From Antedon mediterranea (taxonomy: Eukaryota; Echinodermata; Crinoidea; Comatulida; Antedonidae), in NCBI RefSeq assembly GCF_964355755.1, contig NC_092674.1:1059001-1123000 (forward strand): a stretch of 64,000 nt of DNA, in the 5' to 3' direction. A program made the translations under genes and the position numbers. This document shows, in pieces, positions 1 through 14,200 of the stretch (its first letter is position 1; each line of letters begins with the position of its first letter). The notes beneath the pieces are model-generated. The model did not search any database. It was not told the DNA's origin and worked only from the letters and a program-made list of their open reading frames with translations.

Positions 1-2259
1 TTTTAGTAGTGTATGTTGTGGAGAAAAATAAGTCTAATTTAAATGCCACAGGCGACCAATGTGCAGTAAAAAGTGCTGTCTGAAACGCCTACACTTCAGT
101 TCCTTTTCTGATATCAGTCACGATTTCGCTAATATGAAGCCCGGGCCCTTCTAAAACACAAGCATCATCGCACCACATAAAATATTGTGACATGAAAATG
201 GTTAATTAAATTCCTAGCTGATACTAAGTTTCACATAAGTTAGTTTAGTTCGGTGATATTTTTTTTATGATAAAGAGCAATATGGCTTCGATTAATACAT
301 CACGTGACTTTAGTTCAAGTACGCATATTATAATTAAAATGATTAAAATATTATATTAACCAGCATGTGGAGAAAAAAAGATTTGCTAAAATACTAATTA
401 TTTAATTTAAAATGTTGAGTTGATATATCATTAAAATACAAATATGACTTATAATATAGACGTTGTAAGGTTAAAGATTATCCGTATAGTCAATATATTA
501 GTTGTAATAAGTATATCTATATGATAATTTTAAATTTTGAAACTTAACAAATGTTATTATTAATAAACTGAAATTTATATACAAGATTATACAAACATCA
601 CATTTTAATCAATCGTATAACCAAGTAAGAGTGAAATACATTTTACTCTTCCTTGGGTGAACTCGTTCGTAACAATATATTCCATTCTTCTATCTATTAA
701 AAATCGTGGTAATACAGACTGACTTAATCAGTACTTGGTGAAATGGTCGCTAGTTGATCATACATATATTTCGGTATATCTTTATTCAAAAAAAAGTCAA
801 ATGACAAAAACAGCCAATGGCTGAAACCGTATTCGTACATTATAAATATAAATATAAATATACAATCATGATAAAAACAGGAACCGTTTTGATCATTCCG
901 GAAAATGCTTCACGGCGAACAGAAGTGTGGAGCTTGGGTAATAAAGTAATAATAAAATCTCTGAAAAAAGTCATCGTCTCATATATTCTATGCTGTTGGA
1001 TATTTCAATATGCGAAAGAATACAACTCAACGTTCTGCACATTCTCAGTTTTACTTCAGGTGGTGATGCAAATAAGAACACTGCGACATTTCACGAATAA
1101 ATCGACAGGCATTTTTTGAAAAGTGATTATCAAGCCCTTCATGCATTTTATGAGTAGACCTAATATTGACTACTTTTCCGAATATTGTTCCTACCCATTA
1201 CTTTGATCATTTATATACAATATAGACCTCAAATGATGAATTATGTAAGTAGAGAATGATCATATTAGTCAATCATTCGTGACGGGTTCATGCAGTGGTT
1301 CGATAAGGTCTTTTGTCTATCTCACTCTGACGTAATCATCGCTTTGAAAATAGATTCACCAGGTAAATTTAATGAAAATAAGTATAGTAACTTTGCAGAA
1401 CCATTCCAGTATATCAATATATCAAGTCATAATAATTTTTAAAAAAAGAAGAAAAAACCTACGTTATGTTTTAAAACTAGTGTTCAGATTTAGCACCTTT
1501 ACCATTATTTTTTCTCATTTACTGTTCGCATTTATATAGGCACGTATAAGTATGTTACTTATTTTGCTCTACCATGTGTTGTTTTAACCATCCACACGTA
1601 CATTTTTGCCATTCTGAGATGAAGGATTTCTTAGTAAAAGTAAGTAACACGCATACAAGTAATTGACGTCTTTTAACAAGATGTTTTTGCATGACGTTAG
1701 TTGGTAAATTGTATATTGTGTAGGCCTAAGCTAGTGGACTTAGCAAAATTAACCTGCAGGCTGATAGTTGTATCATGAGCCGATATACACATCTCATTAG
1801 TATGTTAGTATTCGAGCAATGCTTTTATAATTTTCAATTATTTTACTACTTATATTACTTTTCAATTATTAATTTCTTATCCATCTTTCAAAAATATTCT
1901 TCTTAACACTGAATTAAATGGTGAAAGAATATTTAAGGTTGGTAAGTTTATTTTCTATCGCTATTTGTTTGTACCATGCTACGTGATTTGTATTGTTTAT
2001 TTTATTTCCGTAACATGCGCAATATGATTTACTCCCTAAATTAGTTTTACGCTATTTGCTAACACTTCTACCACTTTACTGTTTTATGCTCTGATAGGTT
2101 TTTCACAATTCAAGGAGGAAATACATCCAAAATTATTAGCTATTGTAGTATAAATTAGCCGATCCACCCATTACTGTATAAAACTGTAGATTTTTTAGTA
2201 TAACACACAAACCAAGTTTATACGTATCTGCGTGTGTGTTTGTTGTTCCTACCTTGATC
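1..2259. other. Intergenic region upstream of the receptor cluster
   Basis: No convincing gene is visible in this AT-rich stretch; the open frame at 817-1119 has poly-Lys/Tyr composition and no recognisable motif. From about 1.47 kb onward the sequence resembles the region upstream of gene C (about 18.54-20.18 kb). Shared landmarks include a diverged block near 1480-1740 and a closer match from about 2080 through the signal-peptide exon, so this part is probably the duplicated 5' regulatory region. Confidence 0.6.
2177..2183 (+). promoter_or_regulatory. Candidate TATA box of gene AB
   Basis: The heptamer TATAAAA lies 77 bases upstream of the predicted ATG at 2260. The segment between it and the ATG is among the best conserved with the 5' region of gene C, although gene C itself has TATACAA rather than TATAAAA at the matching place. 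Whether it acts as a promoter is inference. Confidence 0.35.
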
Positions 2260-5200
2260 ATGTTCAATACTTTGCTGGTATTATTCCTAGCAGGAATGTT
2301 AGATTTTCCTTACACAGGTAACCGTTATTCATCTATTGTCAAACGTTTTTTAAAAACATACATTTTTTTATTCTTCTTATTTTGTTCATAATTCGTTATT
2401 GTTAGGTAAAAATGTTGGTATGTAAGTGAAGATTTTACTTTAAAAACCCTATAACTTTTTTTTGATTTGAGTTTTACTTGTTTACATGCTTTCTAAAGAA
2501 AAAATAATATATATTTAATAAAAATAGATGTTTTCATTTTTTTTTTACAGTTAATGGAGAAGATAACAGACTGTACTTAGCCGTATATGACCAAAGTAGG
2601 TCTAATGCTGCCATTTTTTGGATTTCATCTAATTCAGAAGTTTATGAAAATGACCGAAATTTAGAATTTGAAAAACTTTACACAGTTCCACGTCCTCCGT
2701 ACATGCCATCATCACTTGCCGTTCGGTTCTCGGCGTTGGCAGTCGATTACCACGACGGAAATGTCACATTCCACGAGCTGACCAACCATTGGATATACAT
2801 GGCCCTTGATATTACTTCAGAATCTGATTACTCGATACCAGCGATTGAAGGCGGTACATCTGGTCGAGTGAATGGTTTAGCGATTGACTGGTTGGCGAAA
2901 AATTTGTACTGGGTGGATGAGGGGTACAACTGGATTAAAATTACCAACTATACGGGAGAAAGAGAAGCAGTAATTGCTGAGGTGGATATTGAGAAACCGT
3001 CTGGAATAGCTTGTCATCCTTACAAAGGGTAAGTATTGTGAGAAGAAAAAAGAAAGAAAAGCTTAAATAAACTCTAATCTAATGGTTGATGAATGTTATG
3101 GCCTGCGATAAGTAAATAGTATGTATTATGCCTAATAGGCTTACATACCGAACAACCATCTGGGCAACAAGAAAAACATGTACAAAACTAATCATTTATA
3201 TAGTAAAAAACATGCAGCCCGAAAAATATATATATGGAAACACAAATATAAAAAAATTAAATAAAATGTATACAACATTATTATTATATATAATACAATA
3301 TTATTATTATTATTATTATTATTATACAAAACATTAAACAATTTGAAAAATAAAATTGTGTTAAAAAATTCCAAAATGTATATACAAATTTATAGGCCTA
3401 TTATATGTAAATATTTATAACATAGCCATCTTCAGCGTGATCATTTTAAGTAGGCCTACTGTTTGAATTAAGGATTCTACTTATAGTAAGGGCAGGCGAG
3501 GTCTTAAGACGGTTAGTTCTACTAACAGGTATATTAATTAGGGGTTTATCTACCGTGGTTGATCTAAGCTCTCTAGTAATAATGCGGTAGTCGGGCAAAA
3601 CTCCGATAACTCCGATTTCAAGAGCCTTTCTCCAAATTTTAAAATATACGTCTCTCGTCTGGATGCGAGAATGGTCATATTTGTAAGCTCAAGAGCTGAC
3701 TCATACATAAGAGGAAAGCGGGACCCAGAATAACACGTAAAATCTCTTGTGCACTCTTTCAATGGTCGGTATTTGGGCCTTATTGATGCTTAGGCCTACA
3801 TGCCACTCAGGGCAATATAAGATTGGGCGGATATAACAAACATAAACGGATATCATATCATGAACTGGTACATTGGCCCTTCTAAGAATATCAAACGTAT
3901 ACAACATTCTGGATGCTCTTTTGACCATGTCACTGACATTATTATCCAATTTCAAGTCATCCTGGATAATAAGTCCAAGGAGCTTCATACACGAAACAAC
4001 ATTGCGTGTTGTACCGCTAAGGTAATAATTAGGAGGGGGAATATTTATTTTCTAAAAATGAACTCTTATGATATGATTTAGGGACCATGAGAGTTGTATC
4101 ACACCACTCAGTAAGGTCATCAAGACAAGAGTGAAGTTTAGGGGCATTACCATGTTTAACAGTGTCACCAAGAGTGAGATCATCAACGTACTTCCACCAT
4201 CTGCAGCCTTCCATAGAAATATTATTGACTAATATGAGAAACAAAATTGGCCCAAGCTTCGTACCCTGTGGAATCCCACAGGTGATGTTGGTATAAGGGG
4301 AAAAGGTTGAACTAAGTTTAGTATCTATTTTACGATCCGTCAGAAAGCTCCAGATGGTGGGAATAATAGATGTCCTCACTCCGATGTCGACTAGGTTTTT
4401 AACAATGACCGTATGATCGGTTGAAGGCCTTTGTAAAATCAACGGCACAAATATCCACAAAAAAACCACCTTTTACTAATTACAAACTGAATCATGTTTT
4501 AATTACAGACTGAATTACGTATCAAAATGTCTTATATTTCTTGTATAAAACTAGGATTGTCAATTCAAACATCAATCTTGATGGGTAATAAGTTTAATGG
4601 TTAATATGCTTGCTTTTCCATCTTTTCCCCCTAAAAAGTTATCTATTCTGGACCGAGTTAGGAGACCGATATCCACCAAAGATTGAAAGATCAACAATGG
4701 CGGGAAACAACCGAATTACAATCGTTGATGGGCTTACTGAACCGAGATCTATAGCTGTAGATACGATACTGGACAGGTAACACCTTGTTTAAACTTCTTG
4801 ATTGTGTTTTGATTGAAATTGTTCTTATTACGTGAAGGAAAAGTGAAATAACATTGAAACTCACCAAACGTTTCGTGTGTTCTTCACGTAACAAGAACAT
4901 TTAATTCAAAATATATCTTTAGAAAGAAATCATTATATTCAATTTTCTTGATAGTATACACCAAAACATTTTCACTGGTGTTTGAATTCTATTTTGCTGA
5001 ATTGTTCTTCAAATATGTACACCTTGTATTTTTGTCATTTTTGTGTATATTCAGAAAGAATTCCATATTAAACGTAAGATTCAGAGAACTGCTTTATAAA
5101 TTTGAACTGCAGAATAAAAGTTTAAAAAATTGATTTAAAACTTAATTATTATAGATGAAAATAATCTAAAGTTATGATTTTACATTTTTTGTGTACGAAT

Positions 5201-8200
5201 ACGTTAAATTATAAGGAATGAAATGAGAATTTCGATTGATGTAGTTTTACTGTTTCTGCTTATATTTATTTTGATGTTCAGTTTGTTTTTATGACTCAGC
5301 ATATTTGCTGTGATGTTTGAATCTTTTTGTTTTATGAATAAATACTAATGCATAATTACCAATTATCTATCTATTTTTTGGCGAGGAACATTTCTTATCA
5401 ATATTATTTGTGAATTATAATAATAAAATAATTCCTTTGCCACCCCTTCACAAGCTTTTGCTTTCTAGGATTTCGCTTAATTTCCTGTATTAAATACATA
5501 CCTGCAAATTGTTTGTGTGGAAAATGGCAATTATTTGCTTTGTAATTTTAAATGAAAGATTGGTTTATACACCACAATAATATCGAAAGTTTAAAGCCTC
5601 AAAATGAAACTTCAATTTGTTTCTGCTTTTAAATGTTTGTGGTAATTCCTTAAAAGTATCGGGTAAATCTATTAAAAGAAGAGCGTATGAAGTCCTTCAT
5701 GGTTGAATACAACTGCATTATTTGCAAAGTGGTTGGCGTGCAAACTGCAATTATACTTGTTTAGAGTTCTAGCTTGATTTTAAACATCCTTTGTTAACAC
5801 ATCTGCGAAATTTTGCAACTGTTAAAAATAAACATTACAAAATAATTAATGTCTCAGAATTTATTGGACTGACAATACTGCAACAGAAATTAAAGTTGAA
5901 TCTTCAGATCTTGACGGTAATGGAAGACGAACAGAAGTATCGGCGCCAAAGTCTCTGGGTGTATTTGATAGTATTGCAGTAGATGAAGTGAGTAACATAA
6001 TAATTACCAAAGTCTCAGGGTGTATTTGATAGTATTGCAGTAGATGAAGTGAGTAACATAATAATTACCAAAGTCTCTGGGTGTATTTGATAGTATTGCT
6101 GTAGATGAAGTGAGTAACATAATAATTACCAAAGTCTCAGGGTGTATTTGATAGTATTGCAGTATTATGAAGTGAGTAACATTATAATTACCAAAGTCTC
6201 TGGGTGTATTTGATAGTATTGCTGTAGATGAAGTGAGTAACATAATAATTACCAAAGTCTCTGAGTGTATTTGATAGTATTGCAGTAGATGAAGTGAGTA
6301 ACATAATAATTACCAAAGTCTCTGGGTGTATTTGATAGTATTGCTGTAGATGAAGTGAGTAACATAATAATTACCAAAGTCTCTGGGTGTATTTGATAGT
6401 ATTGCAGTAGATGAAGTGAGTAACATAATAATTACCAAAGTCTCTGGGTGTATTTGATAGTATTGCAGTATATGAAGTGAGTAACATAATAATTACCAAA
6501 GTCTCTGGGTGTATTTGATGGTAATACAGTAGATGAAGTGAGTAACATAATAATTACCAAAGTCTCTGGGTGTATTTGATAGTATTGCAGTAGATGAAGT
6601 GAGTAACATAATAATTACCAAAGTCTCTGGGTGTATTTGATAGTATTGCAGTGGATGAAGTGAGTAACATAATAGTTACCAAAGTCTCTGGGTGTATTTG
6701 ATAGTATTGCAGTAGATGAAGTGAGTAACATAATAATTACCAAAGTCTCTGGGTGTATTTGATAGTATTGCAGTAGATGAAGTGAGTAACATAATAATTA
6801 CCAAAGTCTCTGGGTGTATTTGATAGTATTGCAGTATATGAAGTGAGTAACATAATAATTACCAAAGTCTCTGGGTGTATTTGATGGTAATACAGTAGAT
6901 GAAGTGAGTAACATAATAATTACCAAAGTCTCTGGGTGTATTTGATAGTATTGCAGTAGATGAAGTGAGTAACATAATAATTACCAAAGTCTCTGGGTGT
7001 ATTTGATAGTATTGCAGTAGATGAAGTGAGTAACATAATAATTACCAAAGTCTCTGGGTGTATTTGATAGTATTGCAGTAGATGAAGTGAGTAACATAAT
7101 AATTACCAAAGTCTCTGGGTGTATTTGATGGTAATACAGTAGATGAAGTGAGTAACATAATAATTACCAAAGTCTCTGGGTGTATTTGATAGTATTGCAG
7201 TAGATGAAGTGAGTAACATAATAATTACCAAAGTCTCTGGGTGTATTTGATAGTATTGTAGTAGATGAAGTGAGTAACATAATAATTACCAAAGTCTCTG
7301 GGTGTATTTGATAGTATTGCAGTAGATGAAGTGAGTAACATAATAATTACCAAAGTCTCTGGGTGTATTTGATGGTAATACAGTAGATGAAGTGAGTAAT
7401 GTATACAACATCTTTAAATCATTATCATAATCATTGTACCATAATCATTGATATACAGTCAGATATACAGTATTGTGTTGGTGTCATTAGATCTAACTAT
7501 AACTTGTTTTTTTATTATCTTATAACAGACTTATATTTTTGTCGGCGGATTGCACTGGAATTATTTTATGCGTTATTACAGGAAAGTTTCTCCAAATGTA
7601 TTAGTATTCAACTATGAGTTTGGTAGCGACATCGAGCTGTACGATTTATGTGTTGCTGGCCCTAATATTCAATCACAACCTGGAACGTGTACGAAATTGT
7701 TTGTTGTCTTGTTTTAGTGAAAATTTTCTTATATTAATTTCCCAATGCAAACTATAAAATAATATATTCCTCTATTTACATTGCTATATAAGCTAAATTA
7801 TTATATGAACTGCTTTCTTGCCCATTGTGACGACTTGGATTGTTATGACAAAAATTGCAGACTGCAGACTCAAATTAATATCGTTTGATTCATTGTGAGA
7901 CTTTATTACCGCCACATTATATTAAAATGTCAGTAAATGATATTTATATACTTTGTTATTTTTATCTAATTAGCATTAGAAACCAAGATGGTTTAATTTT
8001 ATCAACATGCAACATGTTTTACTACTAAAAATGTTTTAAAAAAAAGTTTACGATTCCTAATTTTTAATATATATTTGTTTTTGTTTTTTGTTTTTCAGCA
8101 CCGTGTGATGGTAATACATGCCAACACTATTGTGTATCGGCAGCCAACAACAACTACGAATGTTTGTGTCAAGATAATTACGTATTAAATCCTGACGGAA

Positions 8201-11200
8201 CGTGTAGTATCGGTACGTATATAATTCACGTATTATTTCAATACATTGATAAACCCTATCAACATACTAGAAGCTTAATATCTTTATAACAGATTCAGGA
8301 CACTTTCACCCACCATTTTGCGTGATAGGACAAACAGACGCCATATCTACATTTGATCCAACGTTACTGCACTTAGATTGGCAATTATATCATGACGAAT
8401 CTGACTACATCTTCGATATTGTTAGTGGATCACCTACCTATGCGACAACTTTAGCGGTTGATATACACAGCAACTTGTTGTTTTTTGCTGACGATTCGGT
8501 AAAGGAAATATTTTCAATAAAGATGAAAAACGGAGAGTTCCGAGTGTCAATACATAAATACACTACGGGAGTGATTGAGGGTAATTTGTTTATGTTCAGT
8601 TTAAAAGAATAGTAAGATAGTTTCTTTTATAAATGAATAGGCCTAGAAAAGTATAAAACTCATTGAAAACAAAGTAGGGTCGAGTCAATCGATTATAAAG
8701 AAGGACATTTCTCATTTCATAATTTCATACATTTCATGATTTTTATTAAAGGCATTGCAGTTGACTGGCAGTCACTTACCCTTTATTATATTGACTATGT
8801 AACCGAGAGTCGTGGATCTATGGCGTACGATGGAAAAGGTTTAACCACTAAATATGACGTCACTAAACCAACGGCCATTGCGGTGGAACCTTTCGCAAGG
8901 TATCGTAGACTTACTTCTTTACCGTACTTAAACAATACATTTTGTTCCTCAATTAATAATAGGCCTATTTATATAAAAACCAATATAAATTAACAAGCAC
9001 AGAATACATTCTAAACCGCCTGGTGATGTACTGAAAATTTGATTAATTAATTTTAAACGATAAAAATGAGTAAATCTGTAAGAATGAGAAAAGTCGCCCC
9101 AACCGAGATTCCCTGAACTTTTTGCTTGATTTGCAGTTGTCCTAACCATTTGACCAATGGGTCTTTTTCACGAAGCGAGATCACCAAAGTAGCAAAATAT
9201 CAATGGTACTCAACAGGTATATGTTTTGGACAGAAGAAACCTCACCTGCCAAGCTCGTTAGAAGTGACTTAGATTTTATGAATCGAAGAAATCTGACGGA
9301 CATAGGTCTCCAGAATCCAACAGGGATGACAATTGATCTAAAGCTGAATAGGTGAGAATTATAAAAAACATGCTAGAATATAATTTTAGACACGCGTCTA
9401 AAACTCGTTTAACAACAACTTATGCATAGGCCTACTCTTAAATATCTATTGTCCCCCCAAAACATTAAAAATTAAATAGGCCATTTCACAGTTTTATTAT
9501 AGTTCATTTACGTAGAAAAAAAACCTAAAAAAATAGAAGACATTTTTACGTATTAAAACACAAAATAAACGATTAAATTCAACCAAAATCCATTGACTTC
9601 CATTCAAGTTAACATTTTTTTCAAGATCCAATTTTTGGTCAAACTGAATAACTATTATGTAACATTAAAATGGCATATTTAATAAAAAATGTAAGGAAGG
9701 CATATCTTAAAACACATGAAAAAATAAGACCAGTTTATATATTTTTTCCCTAAAGGATCTACATTGTTGGATCAGATAGTAGACTGATATATTCAATCGA
9801 TTATTATGGAAACAATAAACAGACTATTGGAACGAGTAAATATGCTGCCATAGATATAACCAATTATCAGGTAAAATAGTCTTACCGTATCCGCTTGATT
9901 TACCTGTCCTGTTCGACATAATATTCTCAGAAAAAAATGATCTCCCATGCTAGGAAACGATATTTATCTTTTGAACAAAGAAACCATGATGAGGGTGACG
10001 TGGTTGAAATGTTAAAATAACTTAAAATAACTAAATTTTTTATCTAATATTAGGTAAAATCTGCTGGAGCTATTTTCTTAGCTTGGTCAAATTATTTAAC
10101 AGTGAAATTAATATATTTGTATAGGACTTTCTTATATTAGCTGAACCAATCAGTAGATCCACCGGAATAGTTGAAGCGATTCACAAGCCAACTGGAGAAC
10201 ACGAAGGTTCCATAATGTTGGATTCATATGTATCCGCTGTCGCCATCGCTGACGAGTCAACTCAACCAAGAACATGTAAGAATCACCATGGTCAATATAT
10301 ACTACGTAACTAATTTTCGTATAATCATGTGTGGTCAAAAAATACTTATTTATACACATATAGGTTTATTTCATATAGAGAGAAACAAGAATGACTACAG
10401 AATTTATCATATGATCATCTGTTTTTTCTTGAATATATCAAACATTGATTGGTCAAATTTAAAGGGTGTATCTTACACTATTTTTTAAATAATTTAGAAC
10501 CAAGTTTACAATCCCATTCCTTGTTGATACATCCAAGAATCAAACTGTGTACATAGGCAGGTGAATTTTCGAAAAACACAAAATAGAGGTTTCAATAAGT
10601 TTGAACGAATGGTATACACAGTATCACAATATATTTATCACAAAACATTACATAACATTTATGACTGGGACTCGTATCTGCTTTTTTTGCACTCATGTGA
10701 TAGACCATTTTTTCCAATCCGGGTTTATAATTTAAACAGTGAAAAGGCAGAGTTTCATGGTATAATATTATCAAGTAATATATATTTTAGGCCTACAGTG
10801 CTTATTTTGGTCGTCAACAAAAAAGCTTTTTTTGTCAGAAGAAATATTATTTACTGGCAACTTAAACAGTTACATTGCAGAAGTAGGGAAGTTTACTTTT
10901 CCCAACTAGAAGTATATTACGTTTAAAGTGACTGTAACTGACTCTATTCTGTTTTACAGCATCTTGGGTATTGGACGTTGAAGCGGGTAAGCATACTAAA
11001 TTGTTTTGTTTGAAAAAAAAAAACTCCAATTATTAAAACATCTACACACACATTTTTGTATGAACACTAATTAAGTCCTGTGACTTACTGTACCATTGGA
11101 AGTATAATAGTTCTGCTGCTTTTTTGTGGATTTTTACTTTTATGTTAAACCAAGACAACGAAAAGGAATAAAATTACCTTCGTGACGTTTCGCCGACAAT

Positions 11201-14200
11201 CTGTCAGCTGCTTCAGACTAATGCCTGGGTTGGAATGGTCTGGTTTTTTGTAAGTGACGCTGAACAGCGCCACCAGCCGTCTGGTTGGTATTGACGGTAG
11301 AGCGTCTCCGCTGGCCCCCTCCTGCTTCAACTTTTTCCAGCAAACTATCATATGTATGTGGGAGGTCATACCCACCAATGTCTCGTTGATATTATGTGGT
11401 CTTTTTCTTATGCAGATAGATTCTTTTATCTTTCTTTTGTCTGTCTGTGCTTCTTTTTCAATAACTCTCGCATTCCAATTTGGAATATGGTCATTCCCTA
11501 TAGCGTAGTCAGTTATGGCTGACTTATGTCGAAGAATTTCTATTTGCACGTGTTCTAACTACTTGGTTGTGTGTTGATACGTCTTTTTTATGTTCCCCAA
11601 TTCTTGTATTCAGTGCCCTTCCGGTCTCTCCTATATATACTTTCTCACAGTTTAGACAGTTCACTTCGTATATAACCCCGCACATGTCTTCTGGTGGCGC
11701 TGTTCAGCGTCACTTACAAAAAACCAGACCATTCCAACCCAGGCATTAGTCTGAAGCAGCTGACAGATTGTCGGCGAAACGTCACGAAGGTAATTTTATT
11801 CCTTTTCGTTGTCTTGGTTTAACATAAAAGTAAAAATCCACAAAAATATTATTTGGAACCAGATGAATTTATTCAATGTAATTAGTTCTGCTGCTGTTTT
11901 GAAAGTTATAATTTTATTATTACTATTGAATACATATGTAAAACCCGTTATTAACCGTATATATATAACTGATAAATTCTAAATCGGTAGAAAATGGTTT
12001 TAATGTTTCTTCCCGATAAAGAATAATACGTATATTTAAATAATTATTTGTCCACAGATAATGGAGGAGGTAACAGACTGTACTTGGCAGTGTTTGACAA
12101 AAGTGAATCTAAAGCTGCCATATTTTGGATTTCAGCTAATCCAGAATTTTATCAAAATGACACAGAATTACAATTTGGAAAAGTTTACCGAATCTTAACT
12201 TTTCTTTACACACCCAAAAATCCTAGTGCTCGGTGGTCAGCGCTGGCCGTCGATTATGACAAAGGAAACGTAACATACAGCGAGCAGGACAATAATTGGA
12301 TAGAAATAACATCTGATATTACTTCAGAATCTGGGTTTAGGACACGATCGATTGAAGGAGGTACATCTGGTAGAGTAAACGGTTTAGCGATTGACTGGTT
12401 GGCAAAAAATGTGTACTGGGTTGATGAGGGGTACAACTGGATTAAAATGACCAATTATACGTATTACGGAGAAGTGGTGATTGCTAATGTGGATCTTGAG
12501 AGACCTTCTGGTATAGCTTGTCATCCTTACAAAGGGTAAGTATTTTTTAAAAAGTAATGGTTACATTGATCAATAAATTCAACTTAGATGTCATCAGCCT
12601 GATGGCTAATATGACTTTAAATGTTTTCTTCAAAAAGTTATCTATTCTGGACCGAGTTAGGAGACCAATATCCACCTAAGATTGAAAGATCAACAATGGC
12701 GGGAAACAACCGAATTACAATCGTTGATGGGCTGACTGAACCGAGAGCTATAGCTGTCGATACGATTCTGGACAGGTAAATAAAACTTGAGTGTATTCAA
12801 AGTAAAAGAAAGAGTTAGAGTGTACCTTGTTGAATACGAATTGTTATTCATCCTCTTATCTGGGTGAGGAACTGTGAAGTTATTACAAAACAAGCGTATA
12901 TACCATACTTCAAAACATTAAAACTTTTATGTGATTTTATTAGAATTTATTGGACTGACAATACAGCAACAGAAATTAAAGTTGAATCTTCAGATCTTAA
13001 CGGTAATGGAAGACGAACAGAAGTATCGGAACCAACGTCTCTGGGTGTATTTGATAGTATTGCTGTAGATGAAGTGAGTAACATAATAATTACCAAAGTC
13101 TCTGGGTGTATTTGATAGTATTGCAGTAGATGAAGTGAGTAACATAATAATTACCAAAGTCTCTGGGTGTATTTGATAGAATTACAGTAGATGAAGTGAG
13201 TAACATAATAATTACCAAAGTCTCTGGGTGTATTTGATAGTATTGCTGTGGATGAAGTGAGTAACATAATAATTACCAAAGTCTCTGGGTGTATTTGATA
13301 GTATTGCAGTAGATGAAGTGAGTAACATAATAATTACCAAAGTCTCTGAGTGTATTTGATAGTATTGCTGTGGATGATGTGAGTAACATTATAATTACCA
13401 AAGTCTCTGGGTGTATTTGATAGTATTGCTGTAGATGAAGTGAGTAACATAATAATTACCAAAGTCTCTGGGTGTATTTGATAGTATTGCAGTAGATGAA
13501 GTGAGTAACATAATAATTACCAAAGTCTCTGGGTGTATTTGATAGTATTGCTGTGGATGAAGTGAGTAACATAATAATTACCAAAGTCTCTGGGTTTATT
13601 ATGATAGTATTGCAGCAGATGATGCGAGTAATATAGTATACAATCATTGATATTTTTTTCAAGCAGATATACAGTAATACAGTACTTATCATGTACTGTA
13701 TATCCCATTAGATTGGTTTAATTAGATTTAACCAACTTGTTTTTATCTTATAGACATATATTTTTGTCGGTGGATCGTCTTTTGAAGATTTTATGCGTTA
13801 TTATAGGAAAAAGTCTCCAAATGTATTGGTATTCGAGTATGAGTTTGGTAGCGACATTGATCTGTACGATTTATGTGTTGCTGGTCCAAACATTCAATCA
13901 CAACCTTTAACGTGTATGAAATTGTTTTTTTATAGAAATAAATTAATATTTCCTCCTACAATTTTAACTACTGTACTCTAAATGTTATACTGTGACAACT
14001 TATGACGTCACAATGTGTCTCTAAATGAGGAGTAATCAATGTGACACTACGCTTTGAATTTCTTTTCGGCAAATGTGATCCAAATGAATGATTTATTGTA
14101 AAAACTTTATCTTCAAATTACTATAAAATGCTGTTTTTATATATATTAGCTAATTATTTTGAATTACTGATTTATATTGCCTCAATTCAGTATTACTGTA

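Larger units (their letters stand above)
2260..10986 (+). other. Module A of gene AB (signal peptide, propeller-EGF-propeller)
   Basis: Twelve exons whose sizes (478, 138, 130, 160, 114, 288, 148, 135, 115, 151 and 27 nt after the 58-nt signal exon) match modules B and C almost exactly. Every splice phase is conserved. The EGF-like exon 8099-8212 encodes the spacing C-C-C-C-C-C expected of the fold. After the 27-nt linker exon, where module C goes on to a transmembrane exon, no transmembrane exon is found here. A Penelope-like fragment and module B follow instead. Confidence 0.8.
10987..12057 (+). other. Intron joining modules A and B
   Basis: It begins with GTAAGC after the phase-1 linker exon and ends TCCACAG before module B. 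It holds a Penelope-like fragment at 11122-11848 and otherwise AT-rich sequence. No first exon or signal peptide comparable to 2260-2317 is visible upstream of 12058, which is the main reason to treat A and B as one gene. Confidence 0.6.

Noticed and set aside
817-1119. 100-codon open frame upstream of the cluster
   Set aside because: Low-complexity Lys/Tyr start, no motif, no conserved counterpart before gene C.
5949-7397. Regular repeats resembling a CRISPR array or a coding repeat (minus-strand NTPRDFGNY frames)
   Set aside because: There are no unique spacers; the 61-bp units are contiguous and the frame shifts every unit. It is a minisatellite in an intron of a eukaryotic gene.
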